Shown in pieces: positions 57,340 to 64,000 of a stretch of 64,000 bases of DNA. Every line of letters starts with the position of its first letter. The stretch's first letter is position 1. Position numbers and translations under genes: made by a program. The stretch is taken from positions 28,369,740-28,433,739 of the forward strand of contig OY282606.1 in the NCBI GenBank assembly GCA_958298945.1, given 5' to 3'. The notes under the pieces are model-generated. The model saw only the letters and a program-made list of their open reading frames with translations, was not told the DNA's origin and ran no database searches. The stretch is from Atherix ibis (Eukaryota; Arthropoda; Insecta; Diptera; Athericidae).

Positions 57340-58950
57340 TTTTTGTGATCTTATTCAGCTCCTCCTTCGATGCCGTCTTTATATCCTCAATCGTCGTCAA
57401 GCGTAGCGTCGTCCTTTTATGGGGCTCTTCAGTTTCGGGACCAAGAAAAAGTCACAGGGGGGCAGATCTGGGGAATACGGTGGCTGCGGCATTATTAGTG
57501 TTTTGTTTTTGGCCAAAAAAGGCAAAAGCCAATTTTTGTTGTTCCACAAATTCGAGCGTTTTTGGCGGATTGCTTCATGCAACTTGCGCATAACTTACAG
57601 GTAATAAAGGGGTTTTCCCCTTTTTTGCACATTTCGGGCTGCAATGGTGCTATTATAGGGTTTTCCAATAAGAGTGATATGATTTCTTTTCAACAAAAAA
57701 AGCACACTAATTGTTAAGAAAATTCAAATGTTTTTAATTTATTGTGAACTACAATCGATACAATTAAGTTCGGAATAAAACGTCATTCAAATGGCCTCCA
57801 CGACTTCTTTTGCAGGAACAAATTCGATGAACCCAATTTTCGAGCACTTTTTCCACTAAATCAAGTGGTATGTCATGAATAGCACGTTCAATATTGACTT
57901 CTAAAGCTTGAAGAGAGTCTGGTTTATTGCTAAAGACCAATGACTTCAAATAACCCACAAGAAATAGTCTAATGGTGTTAAATCACAACTTCTTGGAATC
58001 CATTCAATGTCACAATTTCTTGAAATAATCGAATCTCCAAACTTTTCTCGCAATAATTCGGTTGTTGCACGTGCTGTGTGGCACATAGTCCCATCTTGTT
58101 GGAACCAGATGTTATCAAGATCAACTTCTTCTAATATCAGCCACTTCTAAAAGTTGGTTATCATCGATCTATACCGCTCTCCATTGACAGTAACGGTGTT
58201 GCCAGATTCATTTCGAAAGAAGTACGGACCGATGATTCCACCAGACCAAAAACCACACCAAACTGTCAATTTAGGTAAATGTAATGGGTGTCCATGAATA
58301 ATTTGTGGATTTTCTTTGCATCAGAACCGACAGTTTTGTTTATTTACCGCACCATTCAGATTAAAGTGGGCCTGATCGTAGAAGACGAATAGTTGCAATT
58401 GGAGAACCATTACTTTAATAATAAAATTGAATAATTTTTAAACGTTGTTCTTGCGCATATCTCTCCATGATAAAATTGTAAGCATTACTAAATACAATGA
58501 AAATAAAATGACAGATCAAGACATATTACAAATGGCCGAACTCTTATTGGAAAACCCTATATTTCTTATTGACCATTCTACCCTGTGGCAAGAAAGCAAA
58601 ACCTTCACATTCGACCGAACTTGACGCGCTTTTTTCGGTCTTTATTTTCCACGTCATAACCATAAACCCATGATTCGTCACCAGTTAGGAAGCTCTGGAG
58701 CAAATTTGGGTCGTCGCAATGTTAATGCGATACTGTTTTTGGTCGAAATTGAGTAAAAATCGAAGATGAGCCAAAACACGTGCAAGCAAAGCAGCTGTCA
58801 AAAATTAACTGAATATTCAAAATGACCGAACTTGTCGGCATAAGTGAGAGACATGAGTACCAACATAACGCCACAAAAAAAATCGAAAATCGAATTTAAC
58901 GTAACCCGCGGAAATTTAAAATTCGTGATACTTTTTGAACAGACCTCGTA
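57340..58950 (-). mobile_element. D,D34D mariner relic, split by a composite insertion
   Basis: Left piece 57340-57606: minus-strand MRKLHEAIRQKRSNLWNNKNWL, FLAKNKTLIMPQPPYSPDLPPCDFFLVPKLKSPIKGRRYA and then TIEDIKTASKEEL after a shift. It keeps the C-terminal tail missing from the three deletion derivatives. The second-Asp block is deleted. Right piece 58560-58950: fragments of the region before it (NVKVLL, ESWVYGYDVENK) and the long inverted end, finishing in TACGAGGTCTGTTCAAAAAG on the minus strand, the best preserved terminus of this family here. The insertion at 57607-58559 separates the pieces. Confidence 0.75.
57607..58559 (-). mobile_element. rosa-type (DD41D) mariner carrying extra flanking DNA
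   Basis: Inserted at a TA of the surrounding mariner (57605-57606 and 58560-58561). The usual element is 57658 to 58559, sister to 43303-44228. On the left, 51 extra bases precede the normal end: a second end-like start AAGGGGTTTTCCCC (57607-57620), then sequence matching the right flank of the sister copy (57620-57657 versus 44228-44265). Minus-strand coding: MERYAQEQRLKIIQFYY, a deletion removing the first-Asp block, LVWFLVWWNHRSVL (shifted), a degraded second-Asp region, then YLKSLVFSNKPDSLQALEVNIERAIHDIPLDLVEKVLENWVHRI and LNDVLFRT. Inactive. Confidence 0.75.
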
Positions 58951-61149
58951 TCAGTGAAAAAATGTAAAAAATTATTGTACAATATTCAATCGATTACAAC
59001 ACTTTGATTTTACATTTTATGAATTTTAGCAACGAAATTACTTCAATAAATTGAATTTTCTTATTTATTTATCCAAATTCCTTATATTTATACAATAAAA
59101 TATTTTTTGAATTTTTTTTAAAAAAAAAGAGAGATAAGAAATAAATTCAATATAATTTATTATAATTAATAATAGCATTTGTAAGTCTAGTAAAAATAAT
59201 AATAAGATGCTACCTAATTAACATGTGATAATTACAATATGTATAATATGTGCTTTGATATTACATGTTATTAACTGCATATATTCATACATTATGTATA
59301 ATTAAATCTGGCTAAATAAATAAAAGATAATTCTTATATAATTTCTTCATTTTCAGCTTCAAAAGATACTAATGAAAATTGTTCAGTCTTACATGATTAT
59401 ATAAATATTATTAACATTCTGGAAATCTAATCATTATGGTTATTTGAGCAAAGTCATATTAGTCCAGCAGCTGGTAATTCGGAAATATTCACACATTATC
59501 AGGGTAAAAATCTATTTCGAAGTGTCCAATTAGTAGTGTAGATAAAACAAAAAAGGAAATACAATATATAATATTTTGTTGGGAAAAGATGAAAGAAAAG
59601 GATCCATATTTGATTATAGAGATTTTTCGCTAAAACTATTTTATAAATTTTGTTTTGTTAAATAGTCCTAATTTGGAGTATGGATAAAGTTTCTCTTATA
59701 CTCATAGATGCATACAAAATACTAATCTAAATCGTAAATAATTAATTCTGCTGATTTAAAATGATATACTGTTTACCATGAAATTTGGTTTATTCTCATT
59801 TAAGGAAATAATATATTCACCATCAAATGAAATGGCTAAGAATGGACAGTTTTCCACAATTAGTCTTTTAGCTATGAATGTTTGTCGGAAAACAATTTTG
59901 AATATTTTATGAAAAGTCATTTCTGTCTATTTGTGGCTCATAAAGTTTTATTTCGATCGGAAATTATTGTACATTCACTCAAACTATGTTGCTGGTAGCA
60001 ATTTCGATTTTTGCATTTTGTGTATTTTTTCCACACTGCAAAGTAGCATTTTTATTTCCGGTGGCACAAATGCCACTAGCTTTGGTGAATATTGAAACAC
60101 AAATGGCTTCAATATTTATTGTACTTGTCAAAACGAATGTTCGCTTAACACAATAAATAACATGGCAATGTGAATTGTGTATGACAATAACTAACCTCCT
60201 AACCTACTAGTACTAGTACTAGTACTAGTAGCATTTTGCCACCCTCATATTGAATTTTATTCGTTGTAGGAATATCAAACACGATGTCAATATGTCGCCT
60301 TTGTTGGGCTCTCGTTTACATTTTCCCGTAGTTTACTGTGTCAACATTGAATCGATGTCCTTTTCCTATAATTTTTTCCAAACGTTTTGTATTGAAAAGT
60401 TTATGTTTTGATACGGAAATATGCTGTTGGCAAAATTTTCCCAATATTGTGGTGATCAAAACAAATACGACAATAATATTTATGGAAAATATGCTATCAT
60501 AGATATGCTTTAATTAATTCACAAGTGTATATAATATATAATAAGTACAAGTATTTACAGGTTGGCGAATAAATATTATCTTATGGAGCATAATCAGATA
60601 TGATAAAAATGTGTTTTAAAGAAAATTTCATAAATATTTTGATAACTCAGAATACTAAAGGAATAAATATGAAAGTATAAAGATTATAAATTTATAAATT
60701 AATTACATTTTTAAATTTAAGATTATAAATTCAATATTTTTATTATTGAATTTTTATGGTAAAAAGTTTATAATTATTGTAATTCGGTTTTTTTATGCTT
60801 CTTCATTTTTATTCATTCAAATGTTGTCTCACCTTGCAAAATAGTCGCTGAATTGCAGTGTACTTCCTGCAGTCTAAGTGTTAGAATCACTAATATTACC
60901 AGTCCGAGTACAATTTTTATAAATTTAGATATATTATTAGTTTTGGCTGTGCTAATTGTAAAATATGGACAACAAATTACGGGACTTTATTGACTATTGA
61001 TTATTGATAATTATTTGAACATTTTATATTCTCTTTTGGACTTTTTCTATATGCGCACATTTAAATATTCATTATTGTTTATATTTATTTCTAATATTAT
61101 AATTTTTTGGAATTACCCTAAATTTACAGGAGCCTTTAGATAAATCTAC
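58951..61149. other. AT-rich intergenic stretch
   Basis: No gene, RNA or transposon recognised. The part from 59900 to 60480 is less AT-biased and looks unique, but no frame of note is present. Confidence 0.55.
60206..60231. repeat. Microsatellite (ACTAGT)n
   Basis: About four copies of a self-complementary six-base unit, ACTAGT. Confidence 0.9.
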
Positions 61150-61353
61150 ACCTACCAGCTAGCCAGAGAGAGCACCTCGCCACCTCACTCTTCTAACATT
61201 TTGCCTGTTCCTGTAACAGCACAAGAAGCGAGAGTTGAGGGTGCTAAACAAAAACGAAGGAAAAGTAGAAGGAAAATGACCTAACTACTTTCACTGGGAT
61301 GGAGTTATTCCCAAAACTACCAAAAAAAAGCAAACGAATGTCCGCGTTATCTA

Positions 61354-61962
61354 ATGGCATCTGCTGCAGAAGGAAGTCAAAAACCATTTGGAAAAATATG
61401 TAAAGTTCAGCTACACTTTAAAATTAAGCAGATCTCTTCTGAAGCTCTTAGAACTTCGGTGACAAAGGACGGAAATATGGTACTTGTCGTAAAAACTAGA
61501 ACACCAGTAGAACTTTTCGCTCAGAACAAAAATACAGAGGTTGATGGAGCCATACTGAAATTGGCATATTATAGTATGCTTAATTCTGTAAAGCATACTA
61601 TATATTGTACAGTCCTTGGATACTCAGAAGCCAGTGAGCTGTAGAGATGCACGAAAAATGATGCGAAATGATGGCGATTTTCCATGAGTTGTGTTTCTGA
61701 CATTTGACGCCTTCGAACTTCCGAAGCAGATCGACCTACTTTTCCAAAAATACCAATGAGATGCAAGAAATACCAACGCCTAGGACACACAAACGCACGA
61801 CGCAATAGTGGAACTGCGTTGGTATTTTTCCTTCTGCATCAATTGTGGAACTGCGGGGGATGGTGCAGCCGACAGAAACTGTTCGGCATTTACGGAGGGG
61901 AAGAATATCCTGAAAGTAATAACGGACAGTAAATGCTCGCCAGAACAGGCAAGCAAACTTAT
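61354..61962 (+). pseudogene. LINE ORF1 (gag-like) with zinc-knuckle remnants
   Basis: The open frame 61354-61644 encodes 96 residues (VQLHFKIKQISSEALRTSV, NMVLVVKTRTP), resembling the central domain of insect LINE gag proteins. After a stop and shifts come LTFDAFELPKQIDLLFQKY, then MRCKKYQRLGHTNAR, a CxxCxxxxGHxxxxC-type knuckle with its second Cys now Tyr, and FCINCGTAGDGAADRNCSAF, a second knuckle region, followed by KVITDSKCSPEQASKLIKI. This order (domain, knuckles, short tail) is typical. The protein would bind element RNA; here it is broken. Confidence 0.65.
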
Positions 61963-62389
61963 AAAAATATAAAATATCTCAACAAGCAAAATCAGACCAG
62001 GTATAACAATGGCAGACACTATGTTAAATAACTTCGCCGTAGAAACTGTCTCTGTAACAACTGTTTCTAACGCCAACAGCACTAAAAACACCACAAACTC
62101 CAGCAGCCAAAACAGCAAACAAATAATAACATCTCAACCTCTCCGTAACAACGATTACCCACTACACTAGCACTAAAGCACTACGAACTCTAACATCAAT
62201 CAATGAAAAGACTGCCAACACTAGCTATAAAACACAAAAACAGACCATCTTAGTAACCACGGCTTCTCCAGCTGGCAAAGGTATTGAAGCAGGAGTGCTT
62301 TTCCAACTACAATAGTGGTACTCGTATCAAGTTCGCAGGACTTTTACGATTATAGCGAATAGCTACCATTCCATATATCGCAATATGGA

Positions 62390-62998
62390 TAATGGTATTC
62401 CGTAGGGATCTCCTTTTTCCACTACTATAATTAATATATTTTTGCATTCTCTATCCTCCTCTTTGGTCGACATCACTCACTTCATTTACGCAGACAATAT
62501 CCTTTTATTAGTGGCTCAAAAAAAACCTCAGTGGATGCCGCATCAAAACTTCATACCACACGCCATTGGGTTAGGTCCTGGTATCATAAAAATCACTCTA
62601 TTATAGATTTCGACAAAGCGGCCTGTCTAACTAACACTCCGGTACCGCTTAGTTGGAATAAACACCTCCCCTTACCGGATACAATTAGTGTTCTAGGTGT
62701 CTCGACCACCCACGGATGTAACTGGAACCCTAAACAAAATATAGTGTTGATAAGGTTCTATCAATCTACCAATTGGTTAAGGTTATTTTCGACAGGAAAA
62801 GTAAGGTCAGCCAGTATGAAGCAATAAGAGTGACCGACGCTCTTCTGAATGGCAGCTTGCTCTATTGCTTCACCCTGTGTGTCAGGATGTTCAAGGTTTG
62901 TCTCTACAAAATTAAGATAGCGGTCAACCGCTATATAAGGTTAGTCACTGGAGCTCATCACACTTTACTGGTAGCTTCTCTACAACTTGAAACAAGCT
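62390..62998 (+). pseudogene. LINE reverse transcriptase, palm fragment
   Basis: Reads NGIP, a stop in place of Gln, then GSPFSTTIINIFLHSLSS (the GxPQGSxLSPxLxNIFL block) and ITHFIYADNILLLV, the catalytic box with its second Asp changed to Asn. Then KLHTTRHWVRSWYHKNHSIIDFDKAACL and DTISVLGVSTTHGCNWNP follow, the blocks after the catalytic box, and after a shift VKVIFDRKSKVSQYEAIRVTDALLNGSLLY. The fingers domain is missing. Non-functional. Confidence 0.7.
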
Positions 62999-63700
62999 GA
63001 ACTCCTTTATTACACGTTCTCCTTAAAGTCAGTTACGAATTTATCTATAAAAACCTCTGCTACTCTGAATATTCATTGCACTTATTGATTAAAAATATAT
63101 TGAACACTCTCATTCACAAAAAATGCTCCTCTTCCCTCTAACTAATCCTGACAGAAATGAAAGGAATCCCAACTTCCCACTTCACAGCACCCCAAGTACC
63201 CGCCAAAACCCGGCATGAATGCCTTCGATGTCAGCGGTGTTGAGAATTTCAGTTAACATGTCCCGATTGAAAAAAGAGACAACCAGCTCAAAATGCTATT
63301 CGTGGCTCCAGGATGGACCCGGTACTAAATTAATTCAGACATCGCCTAATAAGCAATTTTAATGCCGGACTAAAAGGCATTCTCTTGCAAAAGAAGTTCT
63401 GTCCACCCAGTTCCCACAGTATTCTGCTCATTTCATGGGAACTAACAGTAACAACGCCCACCAGATGTACAGAATAGGAATATACTGAGACTTTCGTCGC
63501 TACATACTGGCAGAGCATATCCAAACCGATCTACTCCACAACCAAACCAAAATTCTGGCCAAGAAAATTGCTCAGAATTCGAATATGTCGCACCGTCTTC
63601 ACGCTCGACTTCCGACTCGGCAATCATTAAAACCCCTTTTGATAATTCTGTGGCATTCATCTAATCATACCCACACATACTGGCCGATTGTCACACAATA

Positions 63701-64000
63701 AAGAGATTCTTTTCGAGAGTGACTCCCTCAACAACTGAACTACAAAATCCAGCTACACCCTTGCCTAGTTATCTCTTCAATCTAATTACACATACTAATA
63801 TAATTATTACTTTTCCTTTATACAAATTTAAAGGCAAAAAAAAAAAAACTTTTCCCTAACTTTATCTATTTGAACATTTAAACCGTCATATCTGAGACGC
63901 TAAATGGCGCTACGGTCGTGATGGTAAGATGTGTTCCCTGGCATAATATGTCTTTGGGACATTTGTCACAAACAAAATCCGTTGATTTGTTTCAATTCAA
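63701..64000. other. Window end, unassigned
   Basis: A poly-A run lies near 63838-63850. The last 110 bases (TAAATGGCGCTAC, then CATTTGTCACAAAC) resemble the leader of the mauritiana-like relics at 40.3 and 50.9 kb, so another mariner may begin here and continue outside the window. No codons are readable. Confidence 0.3.

Larger units (their letters stand above)
61150..63700 (+). mobile_element. Decayed LINE with gag and reverse transcriptase
   Basis: A compositionally distinct block (more C and G than neighbours) with a gag-like ORF1 (61354-61962) followed by the palm end of a reverse transcriptase and its C-terminal region (62390-63690). The 5' part of ORF2, including any endonuclease, is missing or unreadable between 61970 and 62380. 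The block downstream of 63000 continues with LINE-like text in several frames and ends in an A-run near 63840. Clade not determined. Confidence 0.7.

Noticed and set aside
57345..57593. 82-codon plus-strand frame
   Set aside because: Antisense to the mariner transposase C-terminus (MPQPPYSPDLPPCDFF reading on the minus strand).
61569..62118. Minus-strand frames of 78 and 112 codons
   Set aside because: Antisense to the gag-like LINE region, which shows zinc-knuckle remnants on the plus strand.

Overview
This is an AT-rich, gene-poor stretch of an insect nuclear genome, most likely a fly. Three things point to Diptera: the only intact-looking conserved gene encodes a forkhead protein whose start, domain and C-terminal motif resemble the FD4/FD5 (fd96Ca/fd96Cb, FoxB-type) factors; a nuclear copy of mitochondrial DNA has the insect order cob - trnS(UCN) - nad1 end; and the transposons are mariner families (mellifera-, mauritiana- and rosa/DD41D-type) typical of Diptera. 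Nothing bacterial, viral or CRISPR-like is seen. The transposon density suggests heterochromatin or another low-recombination region, but the sequence alone cannot prove that.

Layout. 1-5.8 kb: AT-rich filler with rosa-type mariner relics, one interrupted by another mariner. 5.8-13.4 kb: a LINE relic, a rosa-type element carrying a nested mellifera-type mariner, a further LINE scrap and a second mellifera-type mariner. 15.2-18.3 kb: a mariner deletion derivative with long inverted ends, three satellite monomers, a LINE scrap and a rosa-type relic. 21.0-23.2 kb: about 1.27 kb of minisatellite (unit about 23 bp) running directly into a truncated mariner. 25.1-30.8 kb: alternating LINE and mariner relics. 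30.9-32.2 kb: the forkhead gene on the minus strand, bracketed by 115-bp direct repeats. 32.9-43.3 kb: a short rosa-type deletion element, LINE scraps, a mauritiana-type mariner and an R1-like LINE end, separated by long AT-rich deserts. 43.3-58.95 kb: more mariners and LINEs, a cytochrome b NUMT, and a mariner interrupted by a composite rosa-type insertion that carries 38 bp of foreign flank. 61.1-63.7 kb: a decayed LINE with gag zinc knuckles and reverse transcriptase.

The main point of interest is the forkhead gene. Its 250-codon single-exon frame is open and the domain framework is kept, but in the DNA-reading helix the family signature N-x-x-R-H-x-x-S has become K-x-x-A-Q-x-x-T. The C-terminal eh1-like FTIESLL motif is kept. 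This looks like a duplicated FD4-type factor that has lost or changed DNA recognition while keeping a co-repressor motif, or alternatively a gene in early decay. The in-frame 49-codon extension after its stop codon and the flanking direct repeats also deserve attention.

All transposase and reverse-transcriptase frames examined here are broken, so no autonomous element is apparent. Boundaries of old elements are approximate (tens of bases) because they were judged by eye.
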